Origin: Mugil cephalus
Lineage: Eukaryota; Chordata; Actinopteri; Mugiliformes; Mugilidae
DNA: 64,000 nt
Direction: 5' to 3'
NCBI RefSeq assembly: GCF_022458985.1
Contig: NC_061773.1
Location: 2,176,001-2,240,000, forward strand
In this document: positions 10,605 to 24,522 of the stretch, in pieces
How positions within the stretch are numbered: the first letter of the stretch is position 1
Layout of the letters: each line of letters begins with the position of its first letter
Translations under genes and position numbers: made by a program
Notes under the pieces: generated by a model
Database searches by the model: none
Told to the model about the DNA's origin: nothing
What the model saw: only the letters and a program-made list of their open reading frames with translations

Positions 10605-10760
10605 TCCTCACTGTACTGCGCACACTCTGGCTCAAAACACGCAAGATAGCGGCGTCTGTACACTCGGGACAATAGCCTCAGTTTGGTCAATAGAAGAAGT
10701 GTGGTGCGACTTACTTGTCAAAATTTATATACAATCTACACAAATCTGTCCACAAAGGAT
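10605..10760 (+). repeat. Probable dispersed fish repeat
   Basis: The segment with 'CGCAAGATAGCGGCGTC' followed by 'ACTCGGGACAATAGCCTCA' and 'CAATAGAAGAAG' looks like a diverged copy of a common teleost interspersed repeat. The family was not identified. Confidence 0.4.
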
Positions 10761-11143
10761 TGCAATCTTTTAACACAACACTGGGACCCAGAACTCAACA
10801 GCAGATGTCAGCAATGTGCCAAAATTGCCCTTATTTTTCTTAAGACCTAGATTCTGTCCAAATTTAATGCCTTTGACCCAGACCAAGAATTTCTCCATAT
10901 TAAGTATGTATATCAAATGTTACACTATTGATCTAATTAGAATGTCTAAGAAGCACATGTCTCATTGAATTTGAAAATGGCGTAAATATTGTGCAACTGT
11001 TGGAATTTACAACATAAAAGTGTTTAAACACTGAAACCATTTTCGTTTCAGGTCCAAATGAATGAATAATATATTGTAGATATAAAGCATACAAACTTGT
11101 GCAACCAAGATAAACACAACATATTCTTTAGCAGTTACATTTA

Positions 11144-11850
11144 CATTACCAGTCAAAAGATTCGACACACCTCCTCATTCATTTTTCACTTTCTACATTG
11201 TGGCTACATAGTGAAGACATCAACTATGTGAAGCAAGATATATGGAATTGTTAAGTAACTCTAAATATGTTTTATATTTTAGATGCCTCGAAGTAGCCAC
11301 TCTGTGGTCCAAATCCTTGGCCTTCTCTCAGTGAGCTTCATGATGTAGTCATCTGAAATAGTTTATTTGTTAAAGTTCATTTTACACATAAACAATAAAA
11401 CAAACATAAGAATAAAAAATGTTTTTTACTTCACAGGTGTGGCTTGTCAGAGTTCATTTGTGGAATTTCTTGCCTTCTTAATGGGTTTGTTGTATTATGC
11501 AAAAGTCAGATCGGTATACAGCTGACAGCCCTTTTTGACAACTGTTGATATTATTATATATAATTCATATTATGACAAGAACCAATCAGCTAAGTAAAGA
11601 GAAACGTCAGCCCATCATTACTTTAAGGACTGAAGGTCAGTCAGTCCTTAAAATTTACAAAAACTTTGAATGTGTCAGTGTGCCAAGTGCAGTCGCAAAA
11701 ACCATCAAGTGCTACGATAAAATGGGCTAACATGAGGACCGCCCCAGGAAAGGAAGACCAAGAGTCACCTCTGCTGCTGAGGATAAGTTCGAGTCACCAG
11801 CCTCAGAAATCGCAAGTTAACAGCAACTCAGATTAGAGCCCAGATAATGA
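11144..11850 (+). mobile_element. Tc1-like transposon, truncated 5' half
   Basis: It starts with a Tc1-type terminal sequence (CATTACCAGTCAAAAGATTC). A coding remnant begins at about 11575 (MTRTNQLSKEKRQPIITLR...), which is the N-terminal helix-turn-helix DNA-binding part of a Tc1 transposase. The segment RPRKGRPRVTSAAEDK then follows after an in-frame stop, and the copy breaks off near 11850. There is no DDE catalytic region, so it is inactive. The terminal sequence is close to that of the element at 57404. Confidence 0.85.
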
Positions 11851-14800
11851 CTGACTGTCTACTGGAGTAACACTACTGTGTTCTCTTGTCTGCACCTTAT
11901 TGGTTTTCTTTTTTAAAACAGATTTATTTCATTGTATTTTATACTAGTCTTTTTTGCTCTTACACAAAACCACTTGATGACTAAACTCTTGTTGTATTGC
12001 GTGCAAGGACAATGAATGCATTTTGATTCTGAAGTCAATTTAAAATATTGTAAGAACATAATCATGTTCATGTATATGAAACAAAACTGTGTCCCAAATG
12101 ACCAAATAATGCCAGTGAAAAGTAGTTATGGGTCAGTGTCAACAAAATGGTGAGCCATGGTTTATCAAAATATAATAAACACCATTTTTTTCCACAAAAA
12201 AAAAAAGCAGCTACAATGAAGAATTCATGGCTCCGTCAGTTCCATTTGTCAACATGTTCAATGCAAAAACATACTGTGTGAACATTATGCCATATGCTCA
12301 CAGTGTTGATGGTCTCCACCACTGATGGGGGCTGTGGTAAGGACCGCAGATAAATGTAGAACAAAATAATGTCAGAAGAAAAGAAGCTCAGTACCACGTC
12401 CGCAAAGTGCGTGTGTATCTACAGAGACCAGCCTTTACATTGATGTATCTCTGTTTAATCATAATAGTCTTGATTTATTCATGAACCTGTGTTGGGTTTG
12501 TCAGGTTATTTATCACCACTGTAGACACACCCGATGTGCTGCCTTGTCGTACTAGGAAATATTAACTTTGTATCCCATGAAACTGAAGCAGATGAGGATT
12601 AGAAATGTACAACTTTACATCTTTGCTATCAGATGCATCTAAAGTTGCTTTTGCTTTGTTTTTCTCAGAAGCTCCTGAAGCCATTATCTCCGAAGATGGC
12701 TAAAGAGGATGAAGCTCCTTGGTTCCACAGACCTGAATGTTTTGTGTTTGCTAATAAGACTGTGTTGAGTATATGATCACAAGTCCACAGTTGTGGTTCA
12801 CTTCCACTGCTCCCACAGATATTCAAGAAATATTTAGACATACATATATACCTTTAGACAGGGCATATACAAGTAAAGCTAACTCTAGCATTTATTCAGA
12901 TTCCATAAAATGAGATCGTGTGTACAATAAAAATACTGCTAAGGGAAAAGGCAAACATTCTGACATTGATAGGGTCAGATATCTAGATCTGGGGAGTGTA
13001 CAGTACAGTGTATGCACTGGATCAACAAAGCACTGTTAACATTTACTCACATCTGAGGTGATAAACTTAAGTCAGAGAAACTCAAATATACCATTCCTAC
13101 TGTGAACCAGCTCGTCTGGGTCGTGACTGTACTGGGTGTCCTGGATTATTTGTTCTTTCCTCAGCTCTCTTGTGATGAATAGTTTTAGTGGTTGGTCAAA
13201 GGTCAAAGAGGTTTTTATGTCATCTCAGTCATGTATAGCAAATGCAGTACATAGTGAAATCAGAGTAAGTTCCTCTTGGACCATGGAGCTACCTGAAGAC
13301 ATAGGATTAAGTCCTATGACTGACAAGTGACTGAGCATAAAGTGTGCAACTTATGCAAACAATACAAAACAGTGCAAACAGTATGTGCAGTGCAAACAGT
13401 GTAAGAACGAGAGTTGGTGCTGCTGACTATAGCTGCTATGGGACATACATCGGCCTTTGAGAACAATGACTACGTTGTTAAATTACAATTAAACAATTAA
13501 AAATGTTATTTCTGGTGTGTAACAGCTACAATTATTTATACCCATAGCAAACACAAGACAAGTCTTTGATGGTTTGCTGAAATAGATGTAAGGTATTTTT
13601 ATGACTTGAGTCAAGAGGCGCAACATAAAAATGACACATGACGGAGTTACAAAAAAATAAAAATTTCTTTCATTAAAAAGAAAACAAAAAGACAACAGGT
13701 TAACTATGGTGAGCTTCTGCAGCTGGAAAGTCATCCTAATCTACACCTCTTCAACAAGGCCCTTTATTCAGTCTTCTCAGGTGTGGCTGATTAAGGTGAT
13801 TAAACACAGACCTTGCACAGCCAGTGGAAATGTAGAGTGGTGTACCCAAGAACAGTTTGTTCCTGTGTGAATTTATAAAAAAGGTTCTGGTTTTATATGG
13901 AAGATAGGATGCATTCTTTAATTATCGAACAGTCCCAACCATCTGAAAAAAGGTTGTCTGAGATTTAGTTCTTGCAGTTAAGATACGGTTACATGCTGAT
14001 GTTAATTAGCGCAGGTAATGTCAATGATTATTTTTCTGTCTGCATATCCTGGTCCTTCATCTGTGGTTTGTGTATTTGATTCAGTTAAACTGAAGCAAAG
14101 CTGTTAAATGATGGCATTTTTAACAAGAGTGAAAGAAGTGAGCAAACACGAGTTTTACTTTTTAGAATAATGCCTTGGATGCGCCACTCAGGTATCAGGT
14201 ACATGAAGCAGAATTTTTAAAGGCTAATGTCACATGATGAGTTAAAATGCCCATTTTCACACTCTACAGAAATAATTTATTTTAGTTCTTTTAACAATTC
14301 TTTTAGAAAGACCATTGACCTCATGGTTTCTATTTTACAGGGAAACTCCACACAATCAGTCCAATCACAGTAACACAGAGCTCTGAACTAAGGGGACTGG
14401 ACTTTCTTAAGGTTTCTTGAAGATGTTTCGTGAATTGTATGAGTTTCAAACTGAATGAGTGGTGAAACCTTCTTTAAAAAAAAACCTCATGCACTTCCAG
14501 TTGCCTCTGTTTAGCTTGGCTTTGGACACACTGTAACCCGTATGACTGAGAATCTCAGAACTCTAAAATTATCTGCTCTGCAACTGCAACTTTGTGTTCC
14601 ACCAGCAGGTGACACCGGTGGGTTAGTAGCCCACCACCACACAGGCAACTCACTGATTTAAGACTCGCAACTGCAGCAATATGAAAACTTTGATGACAAA
14701 AAAAAAAAAAAATACAGTTATTCTCATATGAATACTCTTTTTGTCTGAGATTCTTCTCCACCTTGAGATGAGATCTTGGTACGTTTGTATTGATATTGAT

Positions 14801-15400
14801 ATGCATTTTACTGAGTCAAATATGACACAATATTTAATGTCATAGTAATAATTAACAGGAATTTCATATTTCTACTAAATACTATAAATTAAGTTTTAAA
14901 TATATGGATTATCAAGCCTTTTAGCACTATAAATGAGTCTATAACGACCTGCTTATGTATGACTTATAAATGAATTAACACGGGCTAGTACACCTTTTTT
15001 ATTAGCCTATTATCATTACAATATTAAACCTTTTAAATCTACGCTGGTGCATTCAGTGTTCCTGGGTTTTAAGGAAAGCCCAGTAATGACTTTTTAATGG
15101 TTTATACTTTGAGTGCAGGTTGGAGAGGCTTGCACTGGAGAATCTCACGCAACTTCTGAATAATGTGCGTACAATAAAAGTCTGGTATATAAATAATTCA
15201 CATCAATGTAATTGTTTTTAAAATGCTCCACGAATGTTTGGATTTAGAGGAGTATGTGATGAATTCGAAAGAAATCAATAACGCGTTTTTTTTTCTATTT
15301 TTAAATGCACTTTAAATCATAATTAATTATCTTAATAACCTAGCTGGTGAATGCTCGTAATGTGAGAGACTGTGCACTGTAAAAACATTTATACTCTCAT
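11851..15400. other. Intergenic DNA upstream of gdf11
   Basis: No gene was recognised. The stretch is AT-rich. Short repetitive bits occur, for example loosely repeated 'GTGCAAACAGT' near 13365-13405. The part next to the promoter (about 14800-15400) may hold regulatory sequence, but nothing in it can be assigned by eye. Confidence 0.4.
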
Positions 15401-15478
15401 AACAGTGCGCGCACCCTCCCTTCGCTCTGTCCCTCTTGACTTGGTGACAGACCTAAAAGCCTTTTGTTGCAATCTTAG

Positions 15479-15545
15479 CCAATGGAGACGGATTACGACA
15501 CCGGGCAGCTGAGATATATAAAGAGCCCCTTTTTGACCGCACTTG
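15479..15545 (+). promoter_or_regulatory. gdf11: gdf11 core promoter (CCAAT and TATA boxes)
   Basis: A CCAAT box (AGCCAATGG; core 15479-15483) is followed 31 bp later by a good TATA box, TATATAAAG, at 15515-15523. This predicts a transcription start near 15545, about 445 bp before the GDF11 start codon. The spacing of the two elements is typical of a focused RNA polymerase II promoter. The start site itself is inferred. Confidence 0.75.
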
Positions 15546-15990
15546 CACATTTTTCAGTGACACTTCTGAACATTCACACACCTCCATGGACTAAATTGTA
15601 GAGAAGACCCCAAAACAGCCATTATACCACACGTGAGCGGGCTATGCATTCACCAGGCAGATAATTTGTTAACTTTCAATCAAAACAGCTTCAACCGAGA
15701 CACACTGGAACGCACTTTTTTTGGGAAAACTTATTGCCAAATCTCTTGCCGTTGTTGTTGTTGTTGTTGTTGTTGCTGCTGCTGCTACTGCTGCTGCTTC
15801 AGAATAACAAAACAAAACGCAACTTTGGGTGATCGTATTGGATTAGATGCATGTCACTGATTCCCTGCCTCTTGTAGGCTGAAAGGCAAGGAGCGGCGCA
15901 GATCCGAGAGAGGGGATATAACGGAATAAAGCAAGGGAAAAGGCAAGAAAAGACAGAAAAAGTTGCTTTTCCTGGTGTCCGCGCATCGTC
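15545..15990 (+). other. gdf11: gdf11 5' leader with upstream ORFs and a TTG/CTG repeat
   Basis: If transcription starts near 15545, the leader is about 445 nt long. It has at least four short upstream ORFs: ATG-GAC-TAA at 15586-15594, a seven-codon frame at 15644-15664, and two overlapping frames at 15847-15882 and 15851-15877. A (GTT)n tract runs into a (GCT)n tract at 15751-15799. All four upstream frames end before the main ATG, so they could lower translation of the ligand. Confidence 0.6.
15751..15799 (+). repeat. (GTT)n/(GCT)n trinucleotide tract in the gdf11 leader
   Basis: Eight GTT units pass directly into GCT units with one interruption (CTACTG). It lies in the predicted 5' UTR and is a likely length-variable site. 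Confidence 0.95.
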
Positions 15991-16405
15991 ATGCCGAGGT
16001 ACAACTTCTTACTGTGCTTGATGGTTCTCATCTCCCTGGGACTGTCGGGGAGCGATGAGCCCAATCTGCTGCTGCCTCCTGCCAGCGAGACGCCCACGGA
16101 TGCCGGGCTGTCCCTGCTGGACGAGGACGCCGGTTCCCACGAGTGCTCCGCGTGTGTTTGGAGGGAGCAAAGTAAAGTGTTGAGACTGGAAACCATCAAG
16201 TCCCAAATCCTTAGCAAGCTGCGTCTGAAGCAGGCGCCCAACATCAGCCGGGAGGTGGTCAATCAGCTGCTCCCCAAGGCGCCACCGCTCCAGCAGCTCC
16301 TGGACCATCACGACTTCCAGGGGGACGCGTCGTCGCAGGATGAGTTTATGGAGGAGGATGAGTACCATGCCACCACGGAGTCCGTGATCACTATGGCCTC
16401 TGAGC
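15991..16405 (+). CDS. gdf11: gdf11 coding exon 1
   Basis: It begins at the only ATG that opens the precursor frame and encodes a hydrophobic signal segment ([16 protein letters not shown]). A Pro/Leu/Ser-rich linker follows; mammalian GDF11 instead has a long alanine tract there, from memory of the family. The conserved prodomain start follows ([20 protein letters not shown]). The exon ends GCCTCTGAGC with a perfect GTGAGT donor at 16406, phase 1. Confidence 0.97.
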
Positions 16406-17473
16406 GTGAGTAATAGTTTACAACCCAACAACGATATTGTCTCCAAATGCGTCATGCGCGTAATTGCGGAGCACATAGGTTCAAGTAACTCGGGCCTGCT
16501 GCCGCTGGGGCTCATTCATGTCAGTGAACCTAACCTACTTTTTGGGGGGTTTAGATTGGGGGTTCACTCTGTGTGCCTGAAGCTGACTGATAACATTAGA
16601 CAAATGACTCTGCTCAGCTGTTACCCACGGCTGTCAAAATAGGGATTATGTGTGAGCCTGATAAATCAATAATCGGCTGCATAAAGAGCCTCGTCACCCT
16701 GAGACAGACAGCTCCAATATGGCCTGATGAACTTTTGTTTTCATGATGATGAGGACGATAATGATGATGGTGGAGCTGAGTGTTTTGTGTTTAGCTGCTG
16801 GACTCCTCGGTCCACCTCCTGCTGTCATGTCCAAACTTTCCATCAGTTCCACCAAATGTTTGTGTTTGACGGCAGACCTGTTTGAATGTCAAGTGCATTA
16901 TTAACGGTAATGCTGCATTTGGCCGGGATGTTTTATATTTATTTATTTCCAAAGTAGCGTTAAATTCTGGAGTTATGATCCTGTCGCTATCCCCCCTGAT
17001 TATTGGCCCCTAAACAATTTGCTCGCCCTCTTATAGGTTCCCATAAATCCCCAGATAAACCGCAGCCAGGGCCCTTGGAGACATTTTATAAAATTACTGT
17101 TGAACCCTGGCAGCTGTCCTCTATCGGTCTTTTATAGGAGACTCTACCGGTTTCCCTGCTGTTCATCGCAGTGAGAAAAAGTGTGTCCAAAAAGCTGCTA
17201 TTGTTCCCCTCATGCAGCTTCCCCCCAGCCCCCCACCCCCCGTCGGCCGCACTTGCCTTTTAAATGCGAAGTTTATAGGCGCAGCTCGGTTTTTTTTTCA
17301 CCACGAGTACACAAAGACGGAGAATCACTTAGGGTCGAGGGGAGTGTGTGACCTTTTCCTGGCAAATCGCGGGGCTCAACAACATTTACACACGTAATAT
17401 ATTCTGCACAAGGCTGATGAAACACACTCCAAATGATAAGCCTTATACTGACTGAACAAAGACTAAACAGAAA

Positions 17474-17539
<66 letters not shown>

Positions 17540-20500
17540 TTAAATGATCTCTAGTTGTTCTCCAGTCCTTCATCAGTTGGTTAGTTTTAAAATTTCAGAA
17601 TCAGCTTTTTTAGCAATGCTGCAGCCTTTCCTTCTTCACCTGTCATGGTAGGCCCACCGCTCCTTTTCACTGTAGCAGAAAACATCAGCTGTTAAATTTT
17701 TAGCTATCATTTTCTTCCAGGTGCCACGTTTATCATCCATGGAAATCTATGTCTCCAAGCAAGTTTTTCCTCTGGAGATTTATCTTGTTTTTTTTTTGTT
17801 CTGTTTTTATTTTATGACATTTACTTGATTCCCACATTAGCTCCCTCTACAGGGACAGACATCCTGTGGTCCACAATCTCAGAATACGTCATAAAAGCAT
17901 GCAACACACGTATCATTGTCAGAGTAAGTTTCATTCTAGACACTGGAGTAGACAGGCATGGTGGTGAAGCAGTTTGTTCTCTTTGAATGATGCTCTTTTT
18001 AAGGAAGTGATTATTTTACCTGAAGGTGTACCTGATGATAACGCTGCTCATTTGTCAGTGCACAATGGATGTCTTACATATTACACAGGAATTGTGGAGG
18101 CATTGGAAAGATTTAATCTGAGAACGTACTTTGTTGTTCTTTACTTCAGAGTATGTGTGTCTGTTTCTTTCGCTTGCAACAACACACAGTATGAATATGA
18201 TGGATGCTGACAATGAGGATTTTATGTAATATCTTGCAGTTATCTCTCTGCTGGGCTGATTTCCCTATTCATGAATACAGGCCAGCTGAATCTCTGCATG
18301 CGTAATGCTCTCACTGAACATTACAGGGAAGACAGTAGCTTCACACTTTATTTTTAACCTTTTGCCTCCTCCACATGCACAAAATACTACAGTGCAAAAG
18401 TCATTTGATGCGAAAAGGTGCACATGATGGTGCATAATTGAGCATTTCTGAGGACCCCGTGCCAGCCAGAGGAGTTAATGACTGACATTACTGCTGAATC
18501 TGTCATGTTACAGCACTTCCTCTCTCCTCTTGTTTGCCTCATCTCTCTACGTCAGCTGCAGTTTTTATCATCTGCCCCCCCACCCATTTCCCCCCATCTC
18601 CCCCATCACGCATGCCCCCACCTTCTTCCCCGTTAGCCCCCTCTCTTCTTCTTCCTCTTCTTTTTTTTCTCTCTCTCTCTCTGGTACTCATGGAAGAGTT
18701 GAGAGAATGAGTGCATCTCTTTTTGCCCGTGGCGCGCTAGCGATCCCACAGGATTAAAAGTGCCTTTTTCTGTCTCTCTGATAGAAGGAGGACTTCAAAC
18801 ACTATTCCCTGCGCACCTCGAACCCAATCACCCTTTCACGGTCGTGCACACTGCCTTTGATGGGCCACGGGGGTTCACACAGTACATACTGAACTGGACC
18901 TGTGCCAGAGTTGCTTCTTAGTATTCACTCAAGGTACGTGGGTGCCGCAGTGGGGGTTGAGAGGGTCCATGCTTCCTGGTCTCTAATTACTATGAAATTT
19001 CATGGAAAAGTACATCTATTTTTATCATATCGCGGCACTTCATGTTCTAAACATCTCCCACTATACAGTGCGTCGTGTAGGTAACAGCTCCGCTTGTTGC
19101 CCATGCATAAAAAGTGAGCAGTTCATCGGGGTCATTTTCCAGTGCAGCCTCTTTTCTCTTTTTTTATTTTTATTAACAAACACATTTGCATCAAACTATG
19201 ATCTGCACTGGTTGTATTTGTACGTGTTGATTTATGTGTGTAATTGTGTGTAAAGTGTGCGTTATGGAGCTGAGTTTGTTTTGCCCGAGGCGGAGTGAGG
19301 ATTTGACCCCACTAGTCTCCCATTTGTCACCTGTCCAAAGTATTTAAACCAGGTCTTCCTATGCCACCAGTGACCTCCTCCTTCTTCTTTTTGTCTGTTT
19401 AGCGCTTCTCTGTATGTTTTGATGCTCATTATCTGCACGCCATGCAGTTTCTAGAATCCCGTCAAAAAACACTGAGAAGAAGAAGAAGTAGAGAGAGGGG
19501 GGAGAAACAGCTTTTCTGTCGATTGCCGCTCTTGGTTGGTGGTTATATCATTGTTTAGTGCAGGACAGTTAAAAGATACAAAAGCTTTTTGTATCGTTGG
19601 TTAATTTACTCTGTGTGCTGTAACTGTCATTTTGAGCTGGTCCAGTAACAGAGAGTCCAGCAGAGAACAGCACTTCATTAACCTCCCTTTGTGGAATTAT
19701 TTTCCTCAAGTTTTATTCCAGCAAATACATGAATGTATCAATGTATCCAAAATATGGGAAGGCAGTGACCTTTTGCAGAGAATCACCTCTACTTGGATTA
19801 AGACTGAGATTTAGACATCAAATTCAGACTTTTAAACTACTTTATGCTCACATTTAGTTTTGTGCACTGTCATTATGTGTAGACTAACATTAGGAAACAT
19901 CACTGTGGTGCTATTATGTAATCCAGGTTACACAACTCTGCATGCATGTAAAGGTACGAATGTGCAAATTTCCACATGTGCACACTTGTGTGGACACATA
20001 AGGATGCTCACACACACCTACTCACACAGTAACACACACACTCCAGAGAAAAGTTCTCCTATTGACAAAAAGGGTCACAGAGTTCACAGCTATGTGATAT
20101 ATTGGAAGAGGAGACTATTAACCTCATCAGGTCTCTTTCTTTGGCAGCAAAGACGAACCGGTAGTAACTTGAACACTTATCCCCCACCACACGCACGCAC
20201 ACACACACACTCATCCACTAACCACTCCCACAAAAAAACAAGTCTTTTATAGTGTTGACCCTATAAAAGGGTCATTTCCTGAAGGTGCAGGAACCATAAA
20301 AATTAAGAGGGAGAGCGCTAAAAGGACAGAGCAGCAGAAGTTGGACTGTCTTCAACTCACTGGTCAGTGTTTGCTGCAAGTTGATGACTATGTGAGGTTT
20401 TTATAGATTTATTTATTCCATGGAGGTCTCTGTTTGACGATGACACCTGTTCTCCTTGTGTAGTTGCTGCATCAGTTTGGAGAAAGATAAAGTTAATTGT

Positions 20501-23500
20501 TAAATTGTTTGGTCGCTGGGGCATAACAGCTTTGTTTAAAAAGAAGTAAAAAGTTAAGAAAGGTCGGTAGGACTGTAGAAATTGCACAACATACTGTCAA
20601 CTTTATGGCTAATAAAATTTCAAAGGGACCAAAGTCTATTAATACAGGGACAAAATTTCCCTGGGACCTCAGGAATCTCACTCCTTCCACCCTCCTTCCT
20701 CTATTCCCACGCTCCAATGTACCAGTCCCTGCAGTCGGTCTTTTCTCTTGGCAATTGGGAATATGCTGCCTTAAATGTTGCAGACTTGAATGCGTGTTTT
20801 TTCAAAAATACAGCAACATGAGAAGAGATTGGATGCATGACTCCATTGATCTAAGTTTAAAGGCACGGCCTTTCTGCTGGTGTGTATCACTGCTGAGCTC
20901 CTCAATGCTTATTTAAAGGATTTTATAAGATCGTGATCGAGTTAGGTGCTTCGCAGCTCATGCTGCGAAGGTATGAAGGGGGTGGAGGGAAGAGTGAGTC
21001 CGCAGGGAGCAACAAGCAGCGCAGTCCTATCCTAAAGGGACAGAAATAATGGAAGGGTTTTATAGGTACAATTAAAAAGACCCGAAACAGATGTTACTTT
21101 TCACTAATAAAGGAAATAATTACTTCACACCAGTAATTAAGCTCTATGTAGGGACATGAGTGAGGAGGAGGAGGAGGAGGAGGAGGAGGAGGAGGGGAGT
21201 GAAAGATAAAATGGAGATCATTGAGGGGATTATTGTTGATGGATGCGTTCAGGCTCTGTGTGGTCGTGCGAGGAGCTGCTGAGGATCAGTTTATGGAAGA
21301 ATCCATTAAATCTAAGAGGCGTTTAAGCAAACAAAACGCTGCATGGACATAATGTTGGATCCCACAAGGGAGCTACTGTGTCGGAAAGAAGCACAATTAA
21401 CGGTGGATTACCTCGTGATTATCTACATGAAAATTTAATTAGCCTCCTTTCTGCAGCAAAGCAGGGCAGCTTCTTGCTATACCTGTGGTTGTATTTCTCT
21501 TCACAGTATCACCCCCAGGACATTCATTATGGACCTTGTGAGAACACACGGATCAAGTGATTTCTTTAGGGACAGGAGCCAAGTTTGATTTATATAACGT
21601 ACAACACAGATGGATAAAGAGAAGCTCACAAAAGGAGCTATAGATATTTTATGTTGCATGCTTCCTAGAGGGAGGTTTGGCACAATCTGGTCACACTGAC
21701 TTTGTCTTTAGAGAAAACTCTTGGCTCAGGCTCTGACAGATTTGGGTGGCTTCAGGGATTTAGTTTTTCAGTAACTGACAGAGTTTGGACAGAAAACTTC
21801 CAGGCAGAAGTGTTGCCATTCTTGTTGTTGTTTAGGTGGATGAAATGAAATGGAATGTGAGAAACGGAGAGAGTTTTGAGAACAAACACAAGACAGCAGT
21901 TCATATATCAGCCTGCTGGAACTGCAGTCAGCATGAGACTTGGCTCAGGTTCATCTTTATTAAAGTTATTCACACAGCTGATGTGACAGGATGTGGCACA
22001 TATTTATTTAAAGCATTTCAAACGGTTTCAGAGTGGATGATGAGGAATGTAAGAAAATCCTCCAGCACACAAAGTTTGTGTGAAATTTGTTCATTTTAGT
22101 TTGAAAGAAAACAAGATTGTTTCCCTTTTGCGGATGAATATAGTTGTTATAGTTTCTGTTTGGCCAAAAATAGCTGAGACCCCTCTGATCTCGATTTTTT
22201 GAATGCACATCTGCTCAGAGTCTGTAAGAGGGTTGTCACTTTAGTGATGGGCTAAATTTAGGTGTCGTCTGCATATTCATGAAATGCGGTTTTATTATTA
22301 TTGGTGATGAAGGATTAAAAATCATGTATACAATCAAGATCCCAGTGGTATTAAGCTTAATTCCCTACAAAAAAATATTATACTATTTCACAGGTGGAAA
22401 GTCAGTGAAGGATCAGGGTCTTCAGGTTGACTATTACTCAAAAAGTGATAACTTCACTTTTTGAGTAATAGTCAACCTCAGGGTTGACTACAACATCACT
22501 TAAACAAGTAGGTTACTTGTTGACCACCATGTGAAAATTATAAAATGCCTCTCTTAATAGAAAGGAATGTGATCCCAAAGGTCAAACTGGAGGAGTGTTA
22601 GTAAGAACAGCAGAAATGTGTCAGGCAGCGGTTCTATTTGTTTGTGTTGTTGTAAGTTTAACCAGCTGGATTCTCACAAGATTCGCAAGATCACGTGAGA
22701 AGCCATCTAGCCAGGTTTTGGATCAGTCTGTGTCCTTTGAGGAATTACTGACAGCAGCGACAAGCGTGTTTTAGGTGTGACGACACTCTTTGGAGGCGGC
22801 AGCAATAAGCAATCTGATTGGTTGACATCAGTCAGTCTCTGTCCTTTTCTAGTATCCAAGGACTACTTCTCAGATGTGAAACCCGTCTTTGTGCATCAGG
22901 TTAGTTATAGGTCAGCTGTAGTTTGATTGTGTAGAACCATCTTGTAGATTACACACTTATTGAATCACCATAATGAGTGATATATGTCTATATCTGTCTT
23001 ACAACTGTATTACTTTAACGTAGCTGCCATTTAAATAATAATGGATGATTTAAGCCTTGGGCCCTTTTTGAAATCATGATAATTGCCAAAATGAATGCCA
23101 TACAGACCTAAGTAAACTAAATCAAAAGGTGGTGACAGGAAACCACCCAATAAACTTCAGGCCTCCTTTATCAAGCATGTAGAAGGATCAACAGTGCCAG
23201 TAGCTTCAGACCAGAATGATGCCCCCGTCGATAACCTCATTTAGTGTGCACATTAACATGTGAACTGATGCTTCAGAGAAATATTTTGCTTAGTTATTAA
23301 AATCTGTTAAATTATAGGTCATAGCTTTAATGTAAGATACCAAATATTATTTTGACTTGTTCCTCCTTTTGGTAGCGGTTGGTTTCCCATTCTTAGGACC
23401 CACTATAACTCTTGGTGCTGTGAATATGAATTGTCATCCAAAGCATAAGGTGTCAAACTCATTTTAGTTCAGGGACTACAAGTATGTACAACACAATTTG

Positions 23501-24459
23501 ATCTCAAAAGGGGCCAGATCAGTAATGTACTAGCATTATAATCTCTAAATAAGATTTTTCCTTTGTTTTAGTTAGAAGAGGCACATTATGCAACACATTT
23601 CTGGTAAAAGGCAACTTTCCTACAACTACATTTTAGTTTGCTGCGTGCTGTGTGTGTGCAAATCGTGTCTGTAAAGTCCTTGTAAACCTGTGTTTCTACT
23701 ATTTTAATATAATATCAAAAATATTCATTTTAGCTTAAAGAGGATAAATTGCTCTGTCTTTCACGTGAAGCTGAAATTCAGATGGTCCAAATATCCAGTC
23801 TTAACTGTTAATAATATAATATGTGTTTTTCTGTTATCATCTTGCAGTGAAGTTTCCTTTAAATACTGTTAAAAAATACAACCTGATGGCACCTCTGCAT
23901 TCAGATAAATCAGCATTTGTTCATACTCTGACTGAAGCCTGTCATCAACACAAAACAGCAGCATTACAAACCAAGCCTGCAAATCAATCAAAACCATCTG
24001 TCTTATGTATAGTATGCAAAAAGTTTAGACTTTTTTAAACAGAGCAGAACATTGTCCCGTGACATTAATGTCTTGCATGTATATGTGGATGCACACAAAC
24101 ACAAGCCGGTGAGACCCCAGCATGCTTCATGCTGTCCAGCTGTCCACCTTATTGCACTTCACTGCACGCACACTCTCCCCACCCTGCTGTCCAGCAGACG
24201 CCCCCCTATAATACAACGTATATAACATTACTAAGAATGAGTTTTCAGTATGTTTGTTGAAGACAGTCAGGCCGGAGCTTGTGTTCAATGTGTGTGTACG
24301 TGTGGCTGTGTGTTGTCCATGTGTGTGTTCACTGAGCAAGAACAGGGAGCATTAGGAGGTGTCTTTTGTTGCTCCTGGGGGGCTACTGTGCCCAGTCCTA
24401 ATAGGAGTCTTGTGCCTGCCGTTGTCCCAAGGGAGGGCTTCTGAATGAAGGGGTCTAAC

Positions 24460-24522
<63 letters not shown>

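Noticed and set aside
15633..15860. Cys-rich 75-codon frame before gdf11
   Set aside because: It lacks an ATG start and the Cys run comes from the trinucleotide tract in the leader.
16009..16515. Long minus-strand frame (168 codons) over gdf11 exon 1
   Set aside because: It is antisense to a well-supported coding exon and has no family resemblance; GC-rich coding DNA often leaves such open antisense frames.
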